Source of the DNA: Sphingobacteriia bacterium
Lineage (GTDB): Bacteria; Bacteroidota; Bacteroidia; Chitinophagales; Chitinophagaceae
Direction of reading: 5' to 3'
DNA: 52,166 nt
Assembly: GCA_947456855.1 (NCBI GenBank)
Contig: CANGTR010000008.1
Location: 1-52,166, forward strand
Each line of letters starts with the position of its first letter. The stretch's first letter is position 1. The translations under genes and the position numbers were made by a program. The notes beneath the pieces were generated by a model. That model had not been told where the DNA came from and did not search any database. It worked only from the letters and a program-made list of their open reading frames with translations. Shown in pieces: positions 23,450 through 31,251 of this stretch.

Positions 23450-24574
23450 ATGATCATACCCTCTATTGTCTGGACTATTTGTTTTGGACTATTCTGCGCA
23501 ATCATTGTTATACAAGTGTTCTATTATGGCTATTTTTTTCTTCGATTGGCCAATTTCAAACCATCATTAAAGGCAAATACAGTTGAACATCCAGTGTCTG
23601 TTGTTATATGTGCTAGAGATGAGGCTCATAATTTAGTTAAGAATCTGCCAGGTGTATTGGTGCAGAATTATAAAACTACCCATGAAGTAGTTTTGGTAAA
23701 CGACAATTCTTCTGATGAAAGTAAATATGTGATTGACGAGTTCAAGCGTTCTTTTAAGAATTTAAACATGGTGGAATTAACACAGGAAGCCATCATGATT
23801 ACAGGCAAAAAATTTCCACTTTCTATGGGCATTAAAAGTGCCAAATACGAAATCGTATTGTTAACAGATGCAGATTGTGTTCCAGCATCTGAACATTGGA
23901 TTCAAAAAATGCAAGACACATATACCGATGATGTCGAAATTGTTCTTGGATATGGAGCATACCACAAACAGCCTGGCTTACTCAATAAATTGATTCGCTT
24001 CGAAACTTTTCATACTGCTATACAATACCTTTCTTATGCAATAGCAGGAACTCCTTATATGGGGGTAGGCAGAAACTTGAGCTATAAAAAAAATGTATTT
24101 TTAAGAAACAAAGGGTTTTCATCCATCAATCAGATACCCAGTGGCGACGATGATTTATTCATCAATCAGGTTGCCAATTCAAGCAATACAGCCATTTCAA
24201 TCGACCCTGATACATTCACTTTAAGTGATTCTAAGAAAACCTGGAGTGAATGGCTATCACAAAAATACCGCCATTATACCACCAGTAAATATTACCAACC
24301 AAAACATAAAATTCTCTTAGGTCTTTATTCATTGAGCTTGTTTTTATTGTACCCTTTATTAGCAATTAGCTTGATTTTTTTTAATTGGCAGATTGCTCTT
24401 GCAATTTTCGGAGTTCGATTTATTTTACAAGCTTTTGTTTATTTTAAAACCATGAAAAAACTGAATGAATCAGACTTGTTTCCTTGGTTTTTATTATTGG
24501 ATATTTGGATGTTCTTTTATTTCATTTTCACAGCACCTGCCATATGGAAAGCACCCCGCAAAAACTGGGATTAA
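23450..24574 (+). CDS. Membrane-anchored family 2 glycosyltransferase
   Basis: I start at the ATG giving MIIPSIVWTICFGLF, because a promoter element lies immediately before it and the longer form overlaps tgt. The 374-residue product has one N-terminal membrane helix, a GT-A domain (VSVVICARDEAHNL, VLVNDNSSDES, LLTDADCVPAS with the DxD-type acidic site, GDDDLFINQ), a QKYRHYTTS block resembling the QxxRW motif of processive enzymes, and two or three C-terminal helices. It would transfer sugar from a nucleotide donor to a lipid or surface glycan at the inner membrane; the acceptor is unknown. Its last 31 bases overlap rsmG, suggesting translational coupling. Confidence 0.86.
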   Translation: MIIPSIVWTICFGLFCAIIVIQVFYYGYFFLRLANFKPSLKANTVEHPVSVVICARDEAHNLVKNLPGVLVQNYKTTHEVVLVNDNSSDESKYVIDEFKRSFKNLNMVELTQEAIMITGKKFPLSMGIKSAKYEIVLLTDADCVPASEHWIQKMQDTYTDDVEIVLGYGAYHKQPGLLNKLIRFETFHTAIQYLSYAIAGTPYMGVGRNLSYKKNVFLRNKGFSSINQIPSGDDDLFINQVANSSNTAISIDPDTFTLSDSKKTWSEWLSQKYRHYTTSKYYQPKHKILLGLYSLSLFLLYPLLAISLIFFNWQIALAIFGVRFILQAFVYFKTMKKLNESDLFPWFLLLDIWMFFYFIFTAPAIWKAPRKNWD

Positions 24575-25203
24575 TTACCCAGTACTTCAGCGACTTTAGC
24601 AAAACGCAATTAAACCAATTGGGCTTATTGGAAGAATTGTATAAAGAATGGAATACAAAAATCAATGTTGTTTCTAGAAAGGATATAGACAGCATTTATT
24701 TACACCATGTATTACATTCATTAAGCATTGCCGCAATTGTTGAATTTATTCCGGGTTCTAATATCATCGATATTGGCTGTGGCGGTGGATTCCCTGGCGT
24801 CCCTTTGGCAATTTTTTTTCCAGAAGTAAAGTTTCATTTGGTTGATAGCATTGCTAAAAAATTAAAAGTAGTTGAGGCAGTTTGCGAAGGAGCAGGTATC
24901 AAAAACATTACTACGCAACATACCAGAGCAGAGGAAATAAAAAACAGAAAATTCGATTTTGCAGTATCGCGAGCTGTAGCGCCTCTAAAGGATTTATTAC
25001 AATGGAGCATGCCTTTGTTAAAAAAGCAACCTGGCGCTGCTTCCGGGCCCGACTTTATTAGGAACGGATTGATCTGTTTAAAAGGGGGAGATTTAGCCCA
25101 GGAAATATTTGAGAGTGGAGCAAGACCCAAAATGATGCCCATTTCTAAAATATTTCCTGAACCTTATTTCGAAGAAAAATTCATTATTCATGTTGCCAAA
25201 TAA
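24544..25203 (+). CDS. rsmG: 16S rRNA (guanine(527)-N(7))-methyltransferase
   Basis: The ATG giving MESTPQKLGLITQYFSDFS is chosen because the family N-terminus (LNQLGLLEELYKEWNTKINVVSRKD) follows at normal distance; the longer reading is translated from the GT2 gene in another frame. The 219-residue protein shows the RsmG pattern: HHVLHSLSI, SAM motif IIDIGCGGGFPGVPLAI, and AVSRAVAPL. It methylates G527 in the 530 loop of 16S rRNA. It overlaps the GT2 gene by 31 bases and converges on the M1 peptidase gene with an 18-base gap. Confidence 0.94.
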   Translation: MESTPQKLGLITQYFSDFSKTQLNQLGLLEELYKEWNTKINVVSRKDIDSIYLHHVLHSLSIAAIVEFIPGSNIIDIGCGGGFPGVPLAIFFPEVKFHLVDSIAKKLKVVEAVCEGAGIKNITTQHTRAEEIKNRKFDFAVSRAVAPLKDLLQWSMPLLKKQPGAASGPDFIRNGLICLKGGDLAQEIFESGARPKMMPISKIFPEPYFEEKFIIHVAK

Positions 25204-25221
25204 TTAACAACGAATTTTTTA

Positions 25222-27084
25222 TTAATCGGGTATTACCAACTTATTATTCGTACGATTGATATCTGCTAAGCGCATACTCGGATCAATCTCAATTTGTTTA
25301 ATATCTTTAATTGAACGAGAAGTAATAACATTATAATCTGGATGTGTCCATCGCCATGCTGGCTGTAGAGTTCTTGAAATAGCATTCTCCGCTGGCTTTT
25401 GGCCATACATTAGGTCTAAAGGAATTACATGTAATTCCTGAGTACCATCTTTAAATGTAATCAACACATCAATTGGCATGGGCATTTTGCCTAAACGCTT
25501 TATCGTGATTGCTGTTTTATTGTTCACAACGGCAATATCACCTACCCCATAATCAATTGTTTTAGTGCTATAGATCCAATATTCTTTGTACCAATCCAAC
25601 TCCATCCCACTGATTTTTTCTGCTACTCTAATAAAATCGTTTGGATTAGGATGTTTAAATTTCCAAGTGTTATAATAGGCTAATAAAATTTTATCTCTAA
25701 CTGTATCTCCTACTATATAACCCAATTGCTCCATAAAAACTGCCCCCTTACTGTATGCTGTAGCGGTAGAAGCAAAGTTGGTATTAAAATGATCGGCATG
25801 GGTACTTGCAGGTTCCTCCAACCCACTCTTTGCCAGATTAAAATAGGATCTATAGGAACCATCATAAAAAAATCCTGTTCTCCCTTTCAAAGTAGCCTGA
25901 ACACGATTTGTAGCATAATCTGTAAATCCTTCATCCATCCAAGCATACAAAGATTCGTTTGTACCCATCATCATTTGGTACCAACTATGCATCCATTCAT
26001 GAATAGCCGTACCAATACTTGCAGACTTAAGTAAGGTTGCCATTGGATATTCCATACCTCCATCTCCACCTTGAATAAAAGTGTAGGTTTTATAAGGATA
26101 TGCACCAAAAGTTTTTGCCATGATTGGGTAAGCCAATGCCACTGTATCCGCTAAACTTTGCCATTTATTTTCTAATGAGTCTACCGCTTTATATACTACA
26201 CGAATCAATGGACCATTGGCTACAGTTCTTGTGATCATTTTATAATTTGGATCTGCAGCCCACATAAAATCATGTACATTATATGCTTGCCATTTCCAAG
26301 TTTTAGTAGTACTTGAAGTGGTTATCAATTTTGTTCCTAATGCTTCATAACCAAAACCAACTTCACTTGCATTTAACAAATCTCCACCAGCAGTTACCAT
26401 ATAATTTTTATCGATGGTAATATTTACATCAAAATCTCCCCATACGCCATAAAACTCCCTTGCTATATATGGATTGGCATTCCAACCCTGGTAATCGTAT
26501 TCTACCATTTTAGGATACCATTGGCTCATACTGTATCTAATACCTTCTTGATTATCTCTACCACTTCTTCTAATTTGTAATGGAACCTGTGCTTCAAAAG
26601 CAACATCCATCAATACTTTTGTTTTAGGTAAAATAGGCTTTGCTAGAACCACTTCTAAAATGGTTTCATGTTCTTTCAATGTTTGAGCAACGCCATTGAT
26701 CATTACAGATTGCACCCGTTGGTATCCAATTTCATTGGGTGCTAATTTGCTGATTCTATCTTTTACACGCGCATCCCAATCCAAACCATCTGATTGTCTT
26801 CTTGGGTTGGGTTCACTGATTTTTATTTTTCCCAATTCTCTACTACGCATATCCATACTGCTATTGGGTTGAAATGCATTCCAATACAAATGAAAGAATA
26901 CCTTTTTTAAGGTATCTGTTGAATTGTTTGAGTATTCAATTTTTTCGGTACCTGCAAAACGATTGGTTAGAACATCCATTTTTACATTGATATTGTACTT
27001 TATTTTTTGTTGCCATCTTTCGGGCTGTGAAAAAACAATAATCGCCGTAACTAAAAAATACGCAACTAGACTGATTTTTTTCAT
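25222..27084 (-). CDS. Secreted M1-family metallopeptidase
   Basis: A 620-residue gluzincin with a signal peptide (VTAIIVFSQ). The zinc site HEWMH is followed after 18 residues by Glu in DEGFTDYATN, the M1 spacing HExxH-x18-E. The substrate-recognition motif is GGMEYP, equivalent to GAMEN in aminopeptidase N. The N-terminal beta-saddle region carries the KIEYSNNSTDTLKKVFFHLYWNAF pattern common in Bacteroidota M1 proteins. It would trim N-terminal residues from peptides outside the cytoplasm. The gene lies 25 bases upstream of rsmI on the same strand, and convergent with rsmG. Confidence 0.9.
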   Translation of the reverse strand: MKKISLVAYFLVTAIIVFSQPERWQQKIKYNINVKMDVLTNRFAGTEKIEYSNNSTDTLKKVFFHLYWNAFQPNSSMDMRSRELGKIKISEPNPRRQSDGLDWDARVKDRISKLAPNEIGYQRVQSVMINGVAQTLKEHETILEVVLAKPILPKTKVLMDVAFEAQVPLQIRRSGRDNQEGIRYSMSQWYPKMVEYDYQGWNANPYIAREFYGVWGDFDVNITIDKNYMVTAGGDLLNASEVGFGYEALGTKLITTSSTTKTWKWQAYNVHDFMWAADPNYKMITRTVANGPLIRVVYKAVDSLENKWQSLADTVALAYPIMAKTFGAYPYKTYTFIQGGDGGMEYPMATLLKSASIGTAIHEWMHSWYQMMMGTNESLYAWMDEGFTDYATNRVQATLKGRTGFFYDGSYRSYFNLAKSGLEEPASTHADHFNTNFASTATAYSKGAVFMEQLGYIVGDTVRDKILLAYYNTWKFKHPNPNDFIRVAEKISGMELDWYKEYWIYSTKTIDYGVGDIAVVNNKTAITIKRLGKMPMPIDVLITFKDGTQELHVIPLDLMYGQKPAENAISRTLQPAWRWTHPDYNVITSRSIKDIKQIEIDPSMRLADINRTNNKLVIPD

Positions 27085-27109
27085 ATGGTTATAGTTGAAT
27101 GATATAAAT

Positions 27110-27775
27110 TTATTCTTTTCCTTGTATTACCAAAACAATCTCTCCTTTAACTGGTTTAGCTTTAAAATATGTTGCAACTTCTAATAAACTTCCTCTTTTG
27201 TTTTCTTCAAACATTTTGGTAAGCTCTCTACTTACCGAACAATATCTTTCAGGCCCAAAATATATGGTCAACTCTTCTAGGGTTTTAACCAAACGCATGG
27301 GGCTTTCATAAAAAATCATGGTCCGCTCTTCTTCGGCTAATTTTTTCAACAAAGTTTGTCTTCCTTTTTTTAATGGCAAAAAACCCTCAAATACAAATCG
27401 ATTGGTAGGTATACCACTGTTTACCAATGCCGGAACAAATGCTACAGCGCCAGGCAAACATTCCACCTTGATGTTTTTTTGAACGCATTCCCTTACCAAT
27501 AAAAAAGCAGGATCTGAAATTCCGGGGGTTCCAGCATCTGTAATCAAGGCCATCGTTTTTCCTGCCAATAACTGGTCAGTTAAATGGGCTACTATTTTAT
27601 GCTCGTTGTGTTGATGGTAGGGAGTGAGTGGTTTTTCAATGGAATAATGATTCAACAATTTTGAAGAAGTTCGCGTATCCTCACATAAAATTAAATCTAC
27701 TTGTTGCAATATTTCAATTGCACGCAAAGTGATGTCTTTTAAATTTCCGAGTGGTGTGGGAACTAAATACAACAA
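27110..27775 (-). CDS. rsmI: 16S rRNA (cytidine(1402)-2'-O)-methyltransferase
   Basis: A 221-residue tetrapyrrole-methylase-fold protein with the RsmI signature blocks LVPTPLGNLKDITLRA, CEDTRTSSKLLNHY, ALITDAGTPGISDP and PGAVAFVPAL. It 2'-O-methylates C1402 in the 16S rRNA decoding centre. No ATG precedes the conserved LYLVPTP; the start is a TTG four bases after the purS stop (or the TTG immediately after it), and a stop codon lies just upstream in frame. Translation is probably coupled to purS. The family is usually longer, near 280 residues, when a C-terminal domain is present; this short form ending in VLVIQGKE is common in Bacteroidota as I recall. Confidence 0.92.
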   Translation of the reverse strand: MLYLVPTPLGNLKDITLRAIEILQQVDLILCEDTRTSSKLLNHYSIEKPLTPYHQHNEHKIVAHLTDQLLAGKTMALITDAGTPGISDPAFLLVRECVQKNIKVECLPGAVAFVPALVNSGIPTNRFVFEGFLPLKKGRQTLLKKLAEEERTMIFYESPMRLVKTLEELTIYFGPERYCSVSRELTKMFEENKRGSLLEVATYFKAKPVKGEIVLVIQGKE

Positions 27776-27779
27776 TGGA

Positions 27780-28025
27780 TTAAATTAATGCAATCTCAAA
27801 AAATTCCATTACTTGGTTGGCCAACAATTGCTTACTCGCGGTTTCAGCAATGGATTTAGCTTCCTCTGCTGATGCTGCTTCGATACTTAGTGTAATATGT
27901 CTTCCAACACGAACATCTTGTATAGATTGAAGGCCTAAATTTTGCAAACCACCTAAAACGGCCTTACCCTGAGGATCTAATAAGTCTTTTAAAGGCATTA
28001 CGGTAACCTGAACTGTATATATCAT
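27780..28025 (-). CDS. purS: Phosphoribosylformylglycinamidine synthase subunit PurS
   Basis: An 81-residue PurS: YTVQVTVMPLKDLLDPQGKAV at the N-terminus and VRVGRHITLSIEA in the middle are the family's two conserved blocks. PurS dimers form the bridge that lets PurQ pass ammonia to small-type PurL in step four of purine synthesis. Its start overlaps the pssA stop by four bases (ATGA). PurL and PurQ are not nearby. Many Bacteroidota carry a large fused PurL, so a stand-alone PurS here implies a separate PurL/PurQ elsewhere in this genome. Confidence 0.88.
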   Translation of the reverse strand: MIYTVQVTVMPLKDLLDPQGKAVLGGLQNLGLQSIQDVRVGRHITLSIEAASAEEAKSIAETASKQLLANQVMEFFEIALI

Positions 28026-28789
28026 GATTCAACTTGTTTGAAAAGCAAAGATAGAATTACATAAGCAAAAAATCCAATGGAAACAGCTAACCAACCAAAA
28101 AGGATTGAAGACAACCCAGAAATTAGCAAAACCAGGACGAAAGGAGCTGCTTTTTTTGCTGAAAAGTCTTTGAATTTTAAAGCCAGCATTGGCAAAGTAG
28201 AAGTCATTAAATAAGCTGTTCCAAAAATCAATGCATACCAAACCCATTTATTCAATAAAAACGCATTAATCCATTCGATTGAATTATACCAATATAAAAT
28301 AGGGAATGAAGCAAATAAGATTCCAATAGCTGGAATGGGCACCCCTTTAAATCCAAATTGTTGATTGGTATCAATATTAAAACGTGCTAAACGAAATGCT
28401 CCTGCACAAGGAATTAGCAATGCGGGCAATAGCCAAATTAATGGAACATCTAATCCACCTGGATCTTGAGAAAAACTCAATCTTAGGAATTGAAATACAA
28501 TCATTGCAGGTGCAACACCAAAACTTACTACATCAGCCAAAGAATCCAATTGTTTTCCCATTTCTGATGGCACTTTTAATAAGCGTGCAACAAATCCATC
28601 AAAGAAATCTACAATGGCTGCTCCAATAATAAACCACCCAGCCCACATCATTCTTTCAGGTATAGAAACCAAATTTTCGCCATCTGAATTTACGGTGAGT
28701 GTAAGACCAGGTTGTAAAATATAAATGATAGCAATACATCCAAGAAATAAATTGCTTAGCGTAAATAAATTGGGAATCTGTTGCTTCAT
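28022..28789 (-). CDS. pssA: CDP-diacylglycerol-serine O-phosphatidyltransferase
   Basis: A 255-residue integral membrane protein with the CDP-alcohol phosphatidyltransferase motif D-G-x2-A-R-x8-G-x3-D-x3-D visible as DGFVARLL...GKQLDSLADVVSFG. The N-terminus IPNLFTLSNLFLGCIAIIY is typical of PssA. It makes phosphatidylserine, the precursor of phosphatidylethanolamine, at the inner membrane. It shares one base with the preceding peptidase stop and overlaps purS by four, so the M24 peptidase, pssA, purS and rsmI form one tight leftward operon, perhaps with the M1 peptidase. Confidence 0.93.
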   Translation of the reverse strand: MKQQIPNLFTLSNLFLGCIAIIYILQPGLTLTVNSDGENLVSIPERMMWAGWFIIGAAIVDFFDGFVARLLKVPSEMGKQLDSLADVVSFGVAPAMIVFQFLRLSFSQDPGGLDVPLIWLLPALLIPCAGAFRLARFNIDTNQQFGFKGVPIPAIGILFASFPILYWYNSIEWINAFLLNKWVWYALIFGTAYLMTSTLPMLALKFKDFSAKKAAPFVLVLLISGLSSILFGWLAVSIGFFAYVILSLLFKQVES

Positions 28790-30084
28790 TATTTTTTCTT
28801 TTTCATCAAGGTTTCAATCTCTTCTACTGTTATTGGAATGTTTTTCATTAAGTCGATACTTCCCGACTTAGTAATCCAAAAATTATTTTCAATCCTAATA
28901 CCCATTTGTTCTTCTTCAATATAAATCCCCGGTTCAATGGTAAACAACATGCCTGCCTGAATAGGCGCAGTTCTTGTACCTAAATCATGTACATCAATTC
29001 CTAAATGATGTGAAATACCGTGGTACAAATATTTTCTATAGGCTCTATTTGCTGGGTCTTCATTTTTGATATCGGGTTTATTCAATAAACCGATTTTTAC
29101 AAATTGCTTGGTTGCTTCATCGCCTACTTTTTCGGTATAATCAACTACAGAAATACCTGGTTTTAAAATGGACTTGGCATAGTTGTGCAAATGCAAACAT
29201 GCATTGTACACTTGTTTTTGTCGAGCAGAAAACTTACCATTCACGGGTATTGTTCTAGTCAAATCGGCATTATATCCACCATATTCTGCACCAAAGTCCA
29301 TTAGAATTAAATCACCCGATTTACAAACTGCATTATTGGATACATAATGCAATGTTCGAGCATTATCGCCGCTGGCAATAATACTTCCATATGCCGGACC
29401 GGTTGCACGTTGGCTTAAAAAGCTATGCCAAATTTCTGCTTCTATTTCATATTCATTTACCCCCGGCTGAATAAATTTTAATAATTTTCTAAACGTGTTT
29501 TCAGTAATATCAATGGCTTTTTGAACAACCACTATCTCTTCTTTTGTTTTGATCGCACGAATTTCTTTCATGATTTTGGCAGCACGTTGAAATTGATGTA
29601 GTGGATAGCTCAATTTCATTTCATCTACAAAGCGATATTCACGTGTTCTTACATTCGATGCTTTTCGATCATTCTCATTGGTGTCTAAATAAATGGTATC
29701 TGCTAAATGAATCCAGCCTTGTAATAAAGCATCAATGCTATCCAACCAAACAATGGTAGAAATCCCTGAAATGGCTGTTGCTTCAGCTGCCCTGAGTCTT
29801 TTGCCATCCCATTTTTCTTTCAATGCATTTGGTCGCACTAATACCAGTACTTCACGGTACTTAGGATCTGGGCAATCAGGAAAAAGGATGACCATAGAAT
29901 CTTCTTGTTCAATTCCTGATAACCAAAATAAATCGCTATTCTGTTTAAATGCATGCAGGGCATCGCCATTACTTGGCCATTCATCATTGCTCACAAAAAC
30001 AGCAATGCTATTGGCCAACATTTTTTTCGAAAACCTTTTTCTATTATTGATGAAAATAGTTGGGTCTAAGGGTAAGTATTTCAT
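28789..30084 (-). CDS. pepP: Xaa-Pro aminopeptidase (M24B)
   Basis: A 431-residue cytosolic-type aminopeptidase P. The N-terminal creatinase-like domain (FSKKMLANSIAVFVS, DLFWLSGIEQEDS) precedes a pita-bread domain with all five metal ligands: the two Asp in LMDFGAEYGGYNADLTR, His in GISHHLGIDVHD, Glu in FTIEPGIY, and Glu in GIRIENN. It removes an N-terminal residue when proline follows. It is the first gene of the operon with pssA, purS and rsmI. An AT-rich repeat tract lies upstream. Confidence 0.93.
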   Translation of the reverse strand: MKYLPLDPTIFINNRKRFSKKMLANSIAVFVSNDEWPSNGDALHAFKQNSDLFWLSGIEQEDSMVILFPDCPDPKYREVLVLVRPNALKEKWDGKRLRAAEATAISGISTIVWLDSIDALLQGWIHLADTIYLDTNENDRKASNVRTREYRFVDEMKLSYPLHQFQRAAKIMKEIRAIKTKEEIVVVQKAIDITENTFRKLLKFIQPGVNEYEIEAEIWHSFLSQRATGPAYGSIIASGDNARTLHYVSNNAVCKSGDLILMDFGAEYGGYNADLTRTIPVNGKFSARQKQVYNACLHLHNYAKSILKPGISVVDYTEKVGDEATKQFVKIGLLNKPDIKNEDPANRAYRKYLYHGISHHLGIDVHDLGTRTAPIQAGMLFTIEPGIYIEEEQMGIRIENNFWITKSGSIDLMKNIPITVEEIETLMKKKK

Positions 30085-30116
30085 GTGCTTGTTATGAATT
30101 CACAAGATACTAATTA

Positions 30117-30180
30117 GAATTAAGAATTATGAAATATGAAATAAGGATAATGAAATAAGAAATATGAATTATGAAATATA
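30117..30180. repeat. AT-rich intergenic repeat tract
   Basis: A run built from GAATTATGAAATAT and related GAAATA/ATAAG words; the 14-base unit occurs exactly at 30124 and 30166, 42 bases apart, with shorter imperfect copies between. It lies between the end of the PorP/SprF gene and the start of the M24 peptidase. Reminiscent of short AT-rich dispersed repeats in Bacteroidota genomes. Confidence 0.5.
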
Positions 30181-30215
30181 CTTTTCAAATAACCCAATAA
30201 GCAATAACTAACTAC

Positions 30216-31238
30216 TTAAAACCTAACCGTAGGGCATTTTACGGATTTTCCTGCTGAAGAAGAAAATAGGCCGTGTTTAACGATAGAAAGCTCATAGGCA
30301 CCTCTTACTGAATTTCCTGAGTTTAGAGAAGAAGTTGAAGCATCATAGTTTACAGTAAATTTAATATCATTTACTTGGAAACCAACTACAGGAATGATGG
30401 CATCATTTTTTCGGTAATACAACCCAAGAATCAATTGTTTAGCCCCATCGCCGGTCAAATCTCTATTGGCATTCATTCCAAGAACAATTTCATTGGCGGA
30501 TCCTCTAGTACTATAATAGATATTGGGGTTAATGATCCAAATGTCTTGCACTTTAATACTTGCATTGGCAAAAAAAGTATAGCGCATATCTATTCTACTA
30601 TCTGTTACAGAAGCTTCAAAAAAACTTTCTCTTGGTCTATTAATGTGATTGATGCTTATACCCGCATTAAAATAAGCATTTTCTGAGGCAAACAAAGCAT
30701 AATTCACGCCCATTGAAAGATCAAAATAAGCTGTTTGACTAAAGGCAAATGGTTCATTGGATGGAATGGTTGATTCAAAAAACTGCCCGTTCCATTGATT
30801 GTCGAATGTTAGTTTTGAAAAATCAATTCTTTTTGAAATCATGCCTGCAGAAAAACCTGCGCTTAGCAAACTCTTATAACCCAACATCTGGTGATAAGCC
30901 AATGATAAATTGGCATTGGTTGAAGATAGACTTCCTGCACCTGCAACATCTCTCATAATTCCTCCTCCAATTCCCATCCACCCATTTTCAAACCGATTGG
31001 CAAACAACTTGGAATCAGCCCAAATACCCATTGTTTTATAGGGGCTAGATGCAGAAGCCCATTGATTTCTATAATTACCGCCTATACGATAATCCATATC
31101 AGGATTAAAGCCAGTATTGGCAGGATTCACAAATAATGGATTATTGAAATACTGTGAAAAATTAAGCCCTTGTCCAAATGTTTCTGTAAATGAAACAAGT
31201 AGAAAGAAAATAAAAAATATCGATTTAAATATGTTCAT
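30216..31238 (-). CDS. PorP/SprF-family type IX secretion membrane protein
   Basis: A 340-residue outer-membrane beta-barrel of the PorP/SprF family: signal peptide ending near TETFGQ, then GLNFSQYFNNPLFVNPANTGFNPDMDYRIGGNYRNQW, the family's hallmark opening, and repeated amphipathic strands. Such proteins anchor or translocate partner T9SS substrates that carry type B C-terminal domains. The partner is almost certainly the giant protein encoded 13 bases upstream on the same strand. The family is multi-copy in gliding Bacteroidota, so this is not the core PorP itself by necessity. Confidence 0.9.
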   Translation of the reverse strand: MNIFKSIFFIFFLLVSFTETFGQGLNFSQYFNNPLFVNPANTGFNPDMDYRIGGNYRNQWASASSPYKTMGIWADSKLFANRFENGWMGIGGGIMRDVAGAGSLSSTNANLSLAYHQMLGYKSLLSAGFSAGMISKRIDFSKLTFDNQWNGQFFESTIPSNEPFAFSQTAYFDLSMGVNYALFASENAYFNAGISINHINRPRESFFEASVTDSRIDMRYTFFANASIKVQDIWIINPNIYYSTRGSANEIVLGMNANRDLTGDGAKQLILGLYYRKNDAIIPVVGFQVNDIKFTVNYDASTSSLNSGNSVRGAYELSIVKHGLFSSSAGKSVKCPTVRF

Positions 31239-31251
31239 TTGTTGAATTCAA

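Noticed and set aside
24834-25142. 102-codon minus-strand frame within rsmG
   Set aside because: Opposite a conserved SAM-methyltransferase domain; no supporting start or family.
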